From: Pisaster brevispinus
Taxonomy: Eukaryota; Echinodermata; Asteroidea; Forcipulatida; Asteriidae
Assembly (NCBI GenBank): GCA_023634235.1
Contig: JAMKCF010000014.1
Span: 5,655,501 to 5,719,500, forward strand
Direction: 5' to 3'
Length of the DNA: 64,000 bases
Shown here: one piece after another, positions 10,601-20,564 of the stretch
Position numbering within the stretch: position 1 is the first letter of the stretch
How the letters are laid out: every line of letters begins with the position of its first letter
The notes under the pieces: generated by a model
What the model saw: the letters and a program-made list of their open reading frames with translations, nothing else
The model's database searches: none
Told to the model about the DNA's origin: nothing
Program-made: the position numbers and the translations under genes

Positions 10601-13404
10601 TGATGTTTCAAACACACTGACTGACTCAACTGATTTACCTCACTCTCATCACAGTAGATCTCACTTTGATGTTTCAAACACACTGACTGACTCAACTGAT
10701 TTACCTTACTCTCATCACAGTAGATCTCACTTTGATGTTTCAAACACACTGACTGACTCAACTGATTTACCTTACTCTCATCACAGTAGATCTCACTTAG
10801 AATGTCCTTCAAAATATGTAGATCAAGAGGTTGGTTGTTATTCAAGCACTGAAACACAGCTGCAAAATCACAAACACAAAATCATCTTCCAGTTAATATC
10901 AAATAAATACTGGCACTTCACATTTGGACACCTTAAGTAAAACTATTGACAGTTTCGGCCATTCAATTAAGGTGATCCCCTTTAACAATGCTTCTTCCCA
11001 AGTTGTATTGTAAACTTGGCATGATCCGTGGCTCTATGGCAGTATAGGTACGACTTCTGTCTGGTAACTTTGCACAAAGATATTGACAAAATAGGGAGAC
11101 CACTTCCCAGGTCGATCCTAAACTGGGCATAATCCCCCGGCTGTAGACCTATAGCAGTATACGGTTATAATACTTGCCTCGAACTTTCTCTTCAATGGTA
11201 GCATCAGCCATCCAGCGTGACATATTGCAAAATGTCTGAAACGTCAACTCGTTCTCCTTTGATCTTGGCATCATCTCCAGAATCTATGGATTATAATACA
11301 CATCATTTTTCAATTGTTCATTAATTCACTATTCATAAATGGCCTAAAGAGTTTCAACATTCTGAATGGTTCAAACATGATCACATGGTAGTTTTAACCG
11401 GTCTTAAATAAATGACATGGTTGGAGCTATTAAACACTGCCTTGTACACGTGCCTCACATGCTCATAAATAAATCTTGTGTGCCCAAATTTGACAATATT
11501 AGATGCACGCTAAAAAACAAGTTTATATAAATACAAAAATGGGGGACTTTTGGGATGCTAGGTGGCAGCAGACTTACCAGGTAAAACCATCGTTCTCAGT
11601 ATGTGCATGCTCAGAACTACGTAAACAATGGCAATTTACCTAGTAAGTCTGCTGCCACCTAGCATTCCTAAGTCTCCCTTTGTGAAATGGCAAGGGAAGA
11701 CAAATTTCTATTTTCAATAATCATTACTTACATTACTCACATCGGCTCAGTCTATTTTTCCCTACCCAAGAACCTTTTCAGGTCTCAAACAAAAATCATA
11801 AACTTTTCATTTCTTTATTCATGAATTGTTTCAACAAGCAAACTAAAACTAAAGCTGTAGACTGTGTTTGCAGCCAAGAGCAAGATGATACCTTTGTTTT
11901 CATGGTGTGGTCCTCATTTAGGTTACTGGTTGTCAGTATCTCTGGGCTTACAATACCATTCTCATTACAACCGAGGTCTTGAAATTGCTTCCATAAGGAA
12001 TCTATCTCACCAATGGACACTGAGAAAAGAACAAACAGAATGTACACTCTTTGTATCATGTAATGATATTCACACACTCAAAATAATATTGACACACTCA
12101 AAATTTGATTGGTAATTAAATTTAGTTTTGCCCTGTGCACTGAAAACTTAAAAAAATGTGTACAAAACTGTAATGGGAATCAAACTTTTGATTCCCACAT
12201 TTGTTAAACTTGATCCTACTGCAACAACTACATGTATACAGTACCTGTACTTTTTCCCCCTAGTTTCTACTAAGTAGTTCACCAATGTTGAATGTCACAA
12301 CAAGGTTTGTAGTGTCTCTATTGACAAATTTTTCTATCCACTAAACAAATAATAATATTTTATATAATTCACAGAAAAAAATGTCCACTTTATTTACTTT
12401 ACAGTTCAATGAAACCATGCAGTATGGACATACAGTTGAGGACACCAGAACAGGTTAAAGATCTATTTCAATTGATTCCAATATCCGTTTGCATAAGTTA
12501 CCTTTCCTTAAGGGTGAAGAAGGGCAGGGTTACACTGTTCATTCAAACTATTCGAATAACTTAATTTATTTAATTTGAATTACTTACTAAATACTTCATT
12601 ATTTGATGGTCTTCATTGCCAGCTTAGTGCATCATCTGCAGGCATTTGAAGCTTAGAAGTGACCATACAAAACATAAACCATAACTCTCATGTAATAAAC
12701 AGAGCCTGGAATTACACAGAGGCCATGGCCTTGGTGCCCCTGGTCTTGGCCTTCGTGCCCCAACCGAAGGTTCCCATAGACTTTAAAAATGAAATCCCAG
12801 GCCTAAACAAGCCCCCAAGATAAAAACAGCAGTTGCATGACTTATCTACAAATAGTCCGTTGGCTTAGGGCAAATTTTTTGCAAAATCGTGACACGCTGG
12901 ATTAAAGCACAACATTTTGTAGTTATTCTATAGGTCCCATAGAATCATTCTAGTGGGGGTGCCCAGTTTGGGTGACCTAGGTCAAGGTCAGGCTGAGGTC
13001 AAAGTTCATGTGGTATATAATAGTGTATACATGCAGATATTTTTTACCACTTTTTCGCCGCTTCTGCATATCATTAAAACAATACCAAATGACCATGCAG
13101 CTTCTATTACAGACACTCAGGCAGAGCTATGTGGAAAAAGTTTATCCCTTTAGTTTACTGACCTAAAACAAACAAGACTGCAAAGTTTGGTGCTTTAATC
13201 CGGCGTGTCACAATTTTTTCATTAAAGTCACCGGACTAAAAGGGTCTATGTATAGCCTCATATTTGATGGCATGTCCTTCTACCAAGCTCACCGTTACAA
13301 GCCACAGCATGTTTCCTCAGCCAGTCTTCCTTAGATGGATGTGTTAAATCAGCAACAATGCCACAATAATCACCATCATTGGTTGATGACACAACAGCTC
13401 CCAT
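7652..13404 (-). CDS. myristoylation-motif, EF-hand (calcineurin-B/CHP-like) and death-domain protein; seven coding exons, complete
   Basis: Exons (minus strand order): 13404-13293, 12019-11892, 11283-11178, 10859-10771, 9826-9662, 8675-8520, 7780-7652. Phases match at every junction and give 294 residues. The start MGAVVSS fits an N-myristoylation signal (Gly2, Ser6), so membrane attachment is expected. Residues about 38-200 resemble the calcineurin B/CHP fold: IDSLWKQFQDLGCNENG recalls EF-hand 1, but loop positions 1 and 12 are Gly and Ile, so calcium binding is doubtful; two further degenerate EF-like helix pairs follow. Residues about 205-290 form a death domain (DLLVIARMASRKDWILLSNK...IERMLSLWRQK...LLEALRSSGMDDIA) split by a phase-0 intron. 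Inferred role: membrane-linked adaptor in death or innate-immune signalling. The 11178 donor is GC (AG/GCAAGT). An acceptor just upstream of the ATG implies a 5' UTR exon, perhaps ending at 18199. MEAK7-like N-terminal EF-hands are an alternative relative. Gene structure confident, family name less so. Confidence 0.8.
10355..10412. repeat. short inverted repeat in an intron
   Basis: CAATGGTTGCTTTTATGCAA and its near-complement face each other around an 18-bp loop, able to form a hairpin. It lies in the intron between coding exons four and five of the minus-strand death-domain gene. Confidence 0.45.
10501..10797 (-). repeat. 66-bp tandem repeat spanning an exon end and splice donor
   Basis: Four and a half near-identical 66-bp units. 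The first (in transcript direction) forms the end of coding exon four; its donor AG/GTAAATC is at 10770-10769. The same donor recurs at 10704, 10638, 10572 and 10506. The unit is divisible by three and has no stop, so each downstream donor would add 22 residues (VNQLSQSVCLKHQ then SEIYCDESK). The last unit has a Cys-to-Tyr change, and a stop follows it. Confidence 0.85.
11543..11678. mobile_element. 136-bp fold-back MITE-like element
   Basis: Arms of about 35-40 bp (ATGCTAGGTGGCAGCAGACT and TTACC... / complement AGTCTGCTGCCACCTAGCAT) flank a roughly 50-bp loop. Non-coding, inside an intron of the minus-strand death-domain gene. Confidence 0.65.
12853..13238. mobile_element. 386-bp MITE with long imperfect terminal inverted repeats
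   Basis: Begins TAGTCCG and ends CGGACTA; inside these, GTGACACGCTGGATTAAAGC at the left pairs with GCTTTAATCCGGCGTGTCAC at the right. Terminal repeats are about 55-60 bp with gaps. TA at both borders suggests a Tc1/mariner-type target. It sits in the first coding intron of the death-domain gene. Confidence 0.65.
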
Positions 13405-13711
13405 TGTGTCTGCTAAAAATCTTCAATTAGATTATCAAACTGAAACAAAGTAAGAAACATTGGTCAGAAAATAGACCCTTCAACTCACTCTTGGCCCTAC
13501 GGCCATCTGGGCTTTTAAATAAAAACACAATTTGGTACATGCCTCACTTTGGAGCTGTTCAGTATCTATGTATTATGGGGCTAATTGGAGACAAGAAATC
13601 TAGGCCATAGGATTCTTTACTTATTTTGAGCCTAAAAGTATTAAAGAAGGTCTTGTTGGTGATCCATGCTGTTGCAGTGATACTCATTGAAACCTTATTG
13701 TCCCCTTTCCT

Positions 13712-13785
13712 GGACTATAACTTAGACTATTAACTTAGACTATAACTTAAACTATAACTTAGACTATAACTTAGACTTGACTGAA
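13712..13785. repeat. short tandem repeat of CTATAACTTAGA type
   Basis: About five imperfect units of 11-13 bp (GACTATAACTTA) in a row, in probable intron or 5' flank of the minus-strand gene. Confidence 0.7.
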
Positions 13786-14677
13786 CTTGATCAGAAGTCA
13801 ATTCAGTGCCATCAAATTAAAGCAAGGGATCTGCTCTTTAGGCCTACATCTGTAATGATGGTAGCTTTTAGTCATGTCCCAGCCCAAGGAACATGAACAA
13901 GAGCTACACGATCATCACAGATACTCTTTACAATCAAACTGTTGTTGTCAGGTGCCAAAGTACATTAATACAAAAGTTTACTATTATTATTCATATCTTC
14001 AGACTCAGAGTCAGACCCACATGTAATAGAGTTTTAATCACAACACATGACATTTTATTTAAAAACATGAGCCCACTTTGACCTTTTCTTCTAGCCAAGC
14101 CCAAACAGGAAGCTCATTTAGAATTCAAAAAACATGTTTCTTGAACCCATGTCATAGATAAATTCATAAACTTTGTGCCATCTTGTGTAGCTTACTACAC
14201 ATCTGATTAGAAACATGGCCCCATAGCATAGCTCTGGTGATCAGAGCTAGGGTTATCGCAATTACTTGGTACCTGAAAGTAAATCGCTTTTTTCATTTCT
14301 GTCATTGTCTGACAGTGACACTATAGTGAATGACAATTATAACCAACAGCGCTGGACAGTTGTGACAGACGTAACCCTCCAGGATGGAGGGAGGAGGGAG
14401 GATGGGCTAACCCTTTCAGTACCGCTGAGCCAGATGTGCTCAAAAAAGCATTCCACTTCGTGACCAATGAGTCCCTATGGCACCTAACTATTTCCTCTCT
14501 TGTTTACCATGGAGCCTCACTGGCACACGCACGAACAGTAATTTCTCAAAATGTAAGTTGCGCCCTCAATCGCATGCAGGCCCCGCGTGTGTGCATCACC
14601 CCGGCAACTTTAAAACCTGTCCGCGTCCCCTCCTTGGCGTCCCCCCATCCACGCATTCTTCAGTCCTACATTCTGAC

Positions 14678-16388
14678 ATGGCCGATGAAAATGCTAAAAT
14701 TTTGGACGAAATCTTTGCCGATAGCGGTTCGGACATGTCCTCTGATGATGATTCACCACATGATGTGTCGGAAGAAGACAGTGATGATGAGCCCATCGCC
14801 TCGACATCGACAGCATCCTGTTCATCCAAGACCAAGAAGGGGAATTTCCGGTGTGGATGGCGTGAAGCCAAGTCTTACACCCGGCGACCGCCTGTGCAAT
14901 TTACAGCAAACACCGGAGCTACAGAAGACTTCAGTTCGTTCTCCCCCATAGAGTACAAATCTTCAAACTGTACTTTTGTGAAGCAGTGTGGCAGATGATG
15001 GTAGATGAGACCAATCGTTATGCTGACCAAACTTTGGGTGCGGGTGCCGAAAATCAGCGTGCTTGGAGACCAACTAATGTACCTGAAATGATGGCATTCG
15101 TGGCCCTACTTCTTTGCATCGGAATCAACAAAAGGCCTCGTTACTCCATGCATTGGTCCAGGTCTGAAATTCTACGAAGTCCCCTGTACTCAGCAACCAT
15201 GGCTCAAAACCAATTTACTGCAATCCTTCGATTTTTCCACCTCGCCAACAACAGAGATGTGGAGGACGACTCTCACCGTGACAAACTTTCAAAAGTACGC
15301 CCACTGTTAAACATTGTACTACCATCATTCCTCCGGGTGTACCAGCCTGGACGAAGCCTTTCGCCGGACGAGACCATGGTAAATTTCAAAGGACGACTCA
15401 GCTTCAAACAGTACATGCCACGAAAGGCCGCCAAATGGGGATTGAAATGTTTTTCATTGAACGAATCAGACACAGGGTACACATGTGCCTGGGACTTGTT
15501 CACAGGATCGCAGCCCAGTTTCCCACAAGGACAGTCCTCTGTAAGTTATCCTGAGACACACCATCCATCCGATTTCGGGGCACCAGGCAAGGTAGTCTTG
15601 AACCTTTTGCAGGGACTCGAACATAAAGGACATTGCATCTACATGGACAATTGGTTTACTAGCCCGGCTCTGTTCTCCAAGTTGTCTGAGCTACGATTCG
15701 GAGCTTGTGGAACTGTGCGCTATACCACCCTAGGGATACCCGATGTTGCAAACCCCAAAAAGTTCCCCATGAAAAGCGGAGCAGATCCCCAATTTTATCA
15801 GAAAGCAGGCCAACTATATGCGTTATGTGGCAGGACACAAAACGTGTCACTCTCCTGTAAAACTATGGCGATTGCAGTGTCACTAGTAAACAGATTCGCA
15901 GCCGGAAAACTTCAACAGGACATCGTGATATCCAAAAACCGTGCATGGTCGACGATTACAATAAATACATGGGAGGCACGGATCTGGCAGGACAATTGTG
16001 CACGTACTATACTCACAGCCACAGAACACTAAAATGGTGGAAACGAGTATTTATCACAATCCTAGACATCTGTTTGCTTAATGCTAATGTCATATACAAC
16101 AGCATCCATACAAACGAGAGCTTGTCAACTTTGGATTTCCGGGTCAAGGTGATAGAGGGACTTATTTCCACCTTGGAGTACAACCCAGTTCAGCATGCCA
16201 GTCAACTGTCAAGTGGTTCAAACGCCCTTTCAAGTCAGCACTTTCCTGGTCCGAATGTTGGCGGGAAGAAACGAGACTGTGTTGTATGCAGTTCTACCTC
16301 TAATAGAAAACAAACTCGCATGATATGTAAACAATGTGTAAAGCCAATGTGTGTTATACCATGCTTTGAGAATTTCCACACCAAGTGA
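14678..16388 (+). pseudogene. piggyBac-family transposase (PGBD4-like), frameshifted
   Basis: The likely start is the ATG at 14678, opening an acidic Ser/Asp-rich N-terminus (DSGSDMSSDDDSP) usual in the family. The DDE core follows: SPDETM supplies the first catalytic Asp and MDNWFTSPALF the second. The third-Asp region (WQDTKRV type, about 15826-15850) and YNKYMGGTD (about 15950) are in other frames. A C-terminal Cys/His-rich finger (CVVC...ICKQC...CVIPCF...FH) ends at 16388. Frame breaks lie near 14985, 15822 and 15935. No intact enzyme can be made from this copy. Confidence 0.9.
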
Positions 16389-16420
16389 TAAATTAGGTAA
16401 ACAATGTATCAAGCCAATTA

Positions 16421-16800
16421 TGTAAACAATGTGTAAAGCCAATGTGTGTTATACCATGCTTTGAGAATTTCCACACCAAGCGATTAATTTGTTTCAATAC
16501 TTTCGGAACACCCCCCCCCCCCCCCCCGCTACAATGTTGGGGGGTAGAAACGAGTCTGTGTTGTATGCAGTTCGACCTCTCATAGAAAACAAACTCGCAT
16601 GATATGTAAACAATGTGTAAAGCCAATGTGTGTTATACCATGCTTTCAGAATTTCCACACCAAGCGATTAATTTTTTTCAATACTTTCGGAACACCCCCC
16701 CCCCCCCCCGCTACAATGTTGAATCCCACAAGCGCATGCCAGTCAACATTGAGGCGGGGGGGGGGGGATGGTGCTTCGAAAGTACTTTGAAAGTACAAGT
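16421..16800 (+). repeat. partial tandem copies of the transposase tail with poly-C tracts
   Basis: The block coding the zinc-finger end (TGTAAACAATGTGTAAAGCC) recurs at 16421 and 16607, each copy followed by TTTCAATACTTTCGGAACA and a run of 16-20 C. Tail duplication by slippage inside the transposon is likely. Further diverged copies of the downstream segment (GATGGTGCTTCGAAAG) appear near 17037 and 17126. Confidence 0.8.
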
Positions 16801-17900
16801 ATAGCACTTTGGGAATTCCTTATTTACATATTGGTTCATGAAAGGTGTAAATTTGTACAGCTCATTTCCTCCGACATTAAATGTGGTAACGAATAATAGT
16901 TTGGATTTCAGCAGTAATTTGGTTCCAGTTCATATTGTGTGTAATCAAACCTTTCTTGTTTATTTTAGGCAATACTTTTATATTGAATGATGAATCCTAT
17001 GAGCGCCAACCAAAGTTTCCAACATAGGGGGGGGGGAGAGGATGGTGCTTAGAAAGAAAAACAATTGCAATTTTTGAATTCCTTATTTACATATTGGTTC
17101 ATGATAGGTGTCAATTGAGGCGGGGGATGGTGCTTCGAAAGGAAATTATTTAAACCTTCTGTTTATTTAAGGTTTCAGAAACAAATTTTCCGAGGGAAAT
17201 AGTTTTCATGCAGATTGGTATGAACAGCAAGTTTAGAAATGTTCAGTTTTCACATTGAAACTACTCAATTTGGTATTTATTGGTCATAATACCAAACTTC
17301 GAATATATGTTTCAGGCAATTAATTAGTCAAAGGCAATATACCAAAGGAAACAGTCATTTCATCATATACTTCATTGTCAACATTGGTTGCTTGTACAAG
17401 TTGCATTCTGTGACTAGGACCTAGGCTAACCCCAATCTGCCTTGTGAGGGTGCTGTAACCTAAAACTTTACAGAATACTCTTGGTAACCAAGCAGTCATG
17501 TCGATGAAATTTCTCTGGTCACCAATGCATTAGTTGCAAGTATCTGTTGGTACTGAAAGGGTTAAGATTAGTGTAACTGTATGCTAGACTCCCTCCACTT
17601 GCATATTGGCACTAGTAATAAAATTATTAATATTTATAATGGGGATACAATAGACCATGTTAAACTCACCTTTTTTTCAACATTTTTAAATGTACCCTAT
17701 TTTGGTTAGTTAGTGTAGGCCAGCCATTTCTCATTCAAAATCATTTGAATTCAGGGGTTTGTTTTTTCCTTTTTATATAGTTATTATAGGCCTGAAAAAG
17801 TAACTGGCCCCAAATTATGGAATATAGAGAAATTACAAACATAGACTAGAGCACGGTCAGAAGTAACATTTTAACGATCGATTGGACTTGGACTGGGGGT

Positions 17901-18012
17901 AGCCCACCTTGTTGGGCTGTTATGGCTCTCTTTTAACATCGGTCTTATTATAGTCGCCATTATAATAACACCGATGTTAAAAGAGAGCCATAACAGCCCA
18001 ACAAGGTAGGCT
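17901..18012. repeat. 112-bp near-perfect hairpin
   Basis: Arms of 43 bp (17901-17943 and 17970-18012) differ at one position: TTGTTGGGCTGTTATGGCTC pairs with GAGCCATAACAGCCCAACAA. The 26-bp loop is itself partly self-complementary (TTATTATAG / ATTATAATAA). Either a recent fold-back MITE or a hairpin transcript source; no transcription evidence. Confidence 0.85.
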
Positions 18013-18198
18013 AGACTGGCATGGGGGGCCTAGTAAAAAATTAATAAGTGAGTCAAAAAAAAAATTCGGAGTTGGAAACCGAACATGATCAATAACTAAC
18101 TAATATTATTATTAGTAAGAAGTCTTCTTCTACTGACGGCTGATTTTAAACCATCGAAACTATCATCCATTATCAAAGCTCAGAGAACAATTACTTAC

Positions 18199-18360
18199 TT
18201 TGTTTAATAAAAAGTATTTCGGTTTCTACGGACGCGCTGTTCTGTTGTCACACACACGGCTACTTTATTTGCTATGCCACACTAGTCCGTTTCGATCTGT
18301 GTACTGCTGCTGCTGCCCGCCCCTACCCTGTGTTTGTTGACGCTCTTTTCTTTTTCCTTT
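18199..18360 (-). promoter_or_regulatory. candidate 5' UTR exon and promoter of the minus-strand death-domain gene
   Basis: On the minus strand a strong donor, AAA/GTAAGTAAT, ends at 18199. The region before it (to about 18360) is richer in GC and CpG than its surroundings (GACGCGC, CCCGCCCC). The first coding exon has an acceptor just before its ATG (TTTTTAG/CAGACACA), so an upstream non-coding exon is required. That this is the one is inference. Confidence 0.3.
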
Positions 18361-18550
18361 TTAGTTAGCGCCACCTCCTCAGCCTGGTACCAGTTTACAG
18401 TTCAGCAAAACGTTTTTTTTTGTTTGAAGATTTACGTACACGCGACTACACAGTCTGGGAACAATACTTCATTACACAAAAGGTGGTCACTGAGGGCGCT
18501 CACGATAAAATAATGGCAGATCAATGGATGGACAGCTCTGAATATTATAC

Positions 18551-18635
18551 CTAAACGGTAGATGTTACTTTCGTGTATAAGGATCCGAAGTAAGTGGTAG
18601 TCAGCAGAGTAGTAATACGTCCCAATTTCCATGGA
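18551..18635. repeat. dispersed repeat shared with 48855-48962
   Basis: GGTAGATGTTACTTTCGTGT and CAGCAGAGTAGTAATACGT have inverted counterparts at 48855-48962 (ACGTATTACTACTCTGCTG; GTAACATCTACTG). Family unidentified. Confidence 0.6.
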
Positions 18636-18648
18636 TAACCGGACTGAC

Positions 18649-18668
18649 GGGGGGGGGGGGGGGGGGGA
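18649..18668. repeat. poly-G run
   Basis: About 18-20 consecutive G, a common low-complexity tract and a likely assembly weak point. Confidence 0.9.
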
Positions 18669-19109
18669 GTCACATGCCTTTAGCAACTACACTGAATGAT
18701 TAATATTCAAAAGTCTTTTAAAATAAAAACACAGTGTGCTTTGACATCTATAATATTCTGTATATTTTATGAAAGGGGGAGTGCGGGGACTGTCCGAGCT
18801 ACGCCTGCTGTCACTAAGAGGAAAATGCTACAATAGTACAAGAGTGAAAAGAAGCGGCCACCCTGTGAAAGTGGTCCTACACCTGTGCGCAATACTACCA
18901 ATTTTGCACGGCCCTTTGTACTCCGATTGTATGAGCGTCAATAATTCCTACAGATACAGTGTTTAGTTCAAAAGCATTGAACCTCAAATCTGCCGTTACG
19001 GTATTTCTAAGGGCTTCCGAAACAGTCATGAGGTCGCGATATATCCCTAATGGCTGAGGGTCTGTTTGATTAGCTTCCCACGAGTGCGTTCCAGTTTAGC
19101 CTTCCGTCG

Positions 19110-19325
19110 GGGATCACTCTGGGTGGAAAAGAATCTTCTGCCCACCCCCCACCCCCTCCCCACCCCCTCCCCACCCCTCCCCACCCCCTCCCCACCCCCT
19201 CCCCCACCCCCCTCCCCACCCCCATACGGCGAACTGTGTACAAACTTCTTCTGATAGCGCCCTCTTTTGAATCGGCCTTTTTCAGCGCATGTTTATTTCC
19301 CATAATGGGAGACAGAATCTCCTGG
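19110..19325. repeat. dispersed element with C-rich tract; relative at 33130-33290
   Basis: The tract at 19140-19228 is a string of CCCC/CCCTCC units, giving repeated G4 runs on the minus strand (G-quadruplex potential). Its flanks (CATACGGCGAACTGTGTACA, GGAGACAGAATCTCC) match 33130-33290 (CATACGGCAAACTGTGTACA, GGGGATAGAATCTCC), where the C tract is only 15 bases. The ends AGATTCTGTCC / GGATAGAATCT are inverted, so this is a small terminal-repeat element with an expandable C tract. Confidence 0.65.
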
Positions 19326-20149
19326 GTAGATCTTCCTATGAAACTGGCATACTGTGACGTATGGCCAGCAAAACATAGTTATGCATCACTGTGGGTACAA
19401 CTTAACAAGTAGTTATTATTGGTACAACAACACAGCTTCCACAATAATGTCGATGCCAAACAAGGTGTTTTCAAGTCAGCCTATTGGGGGTGCTATCTCA
19501 ATCAATGGTGAGGACGTTGTTTACACTTGTTTTTTCGTTGACTCACGTTTGACTATTTGAAAGTGAAATGGGTTGCAATGAGCTCATGGGTCCATTTGGT
19601 AAGTACACTTTTGATAAATGTTTTCTATCTACCTAACTCGAATTTGAAAAAAGTGTTAGAAAACTTGTTGAGATTAATAGTGATGCACTTTATTTTGTAT
19701 AATTATTTCATTTAGATGAGACAATACCAGCAGATACACCCTTTAGAAACTATGGTTTCTGAGTGTTAAACCCAACTGCCTCGAAGCATTGTAAACAACA
19801 GCGCACGTTTTCGAAATAATTGCCAAAACTGAAGTTGGTTCCAAAAAGTGCTTTAGACTGTAAGTTATTTAAAACGATTTTGTTTTGGGGGACAACATTT
19901 TCTTAAAACAATAATCGTTTTTTTGTTCTAAGTTTTGTTTGTTTAATTGGAGGGTTGGTTTTTTACCATATCAAGCACAATAAGCTACACCTGTCGGTAA
20001 GAATAAATCAAATAATAATACGAAAACAATCAATTGTTAAAACAATGATCAGTGTTTTGTTGCGAAAGACGTGACGGTTATACGATAGTCATTATAAAGT
20101 TTCACGAAATTATTATAATCAAAAGATCAGCACAATATGACACCAGGGG

Positions 20150-20192
20150 TACATGTATTATCCCAAAGAGTTATTTTTCAACATTTTTTCCA
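20150..20192. repeat. 43-bp direct repeat, first copy
   Basis: Identical to 21150-21192 (contains ATCCCAAAGAGTTATTTTTC). The copies are exactly 1000 bp apart and flanking bases differ at once on both sides. Confidence 0.9.
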
Positions 20193-20227
20193 TGGCGCAC
20201 GTCCTATGCATAGGACGTGCGCCATGG
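20190..20227. repeat. perfect 38-bp palindrome
   Basis: CCATGGCGCACGTCCTATG is followed at once by its complement, with no loop. It overlaps the right end of the first 43-bp repeat copy; the second copy at 21150 has no palindrome. Confidence 0.95.
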
Positions 20228-20564
20228 TCCAGTATGTAGGATCTGACGGCATTATGCTGACCACTGTGTACGATGCGGTATGTGGTTAGACAATGGGAAT
20301 ATTAAAGTCTTTCATCATGAGCTGACAACGTATCGCGTTTGAGAGTTTTAAAAACAGTGTCACTGAGATTATAAACCCCATCCCACCCTAACTCCGCACC
20401 CCCGAGAAACCACCCTTATGAATTACTCATTGTTAGGATGAATTCCTCTTTTCCCCGATATCAGTATTTTATTAACCTGCATTGATATCAAACTATTATT
20501 CTCGAATTCGTACGTGTACTTTTTGAGTGGCTTAGGCTTCGTCGGTAATAATGTTGAAACATAC

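Larger units (their letters stand above)
14411..17561 (+). mobile_element. decayed piggyBac-type DNA transposon
   Basis: The 13-bp terminal inverted repeats are exact: CCCTTTCAGTACC at 14411-14423 and GGTACTGAAAGGG at 17549-17561. The right end is followed by TTAA, the piggyBac target; the left is preceded by CTAA, one mutation away. The element is 3151 bp, holds a transposase relic, a partly duplicated transposase tail with poly-C runs, and about 1 kb of non-coding DNA. It lies between the first coding exon of the minus-strand death-domain gene and a candidate 5' UTR exon at 18199. Confidence 0.9.

Noticed and set aside
14436..14951. 171-residue open frame overlapping the transposase start
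   Set aside because: Alternative frame of the transposase N-terminus; the acidic Ser/Asp frame from 14678 is the family-like one.
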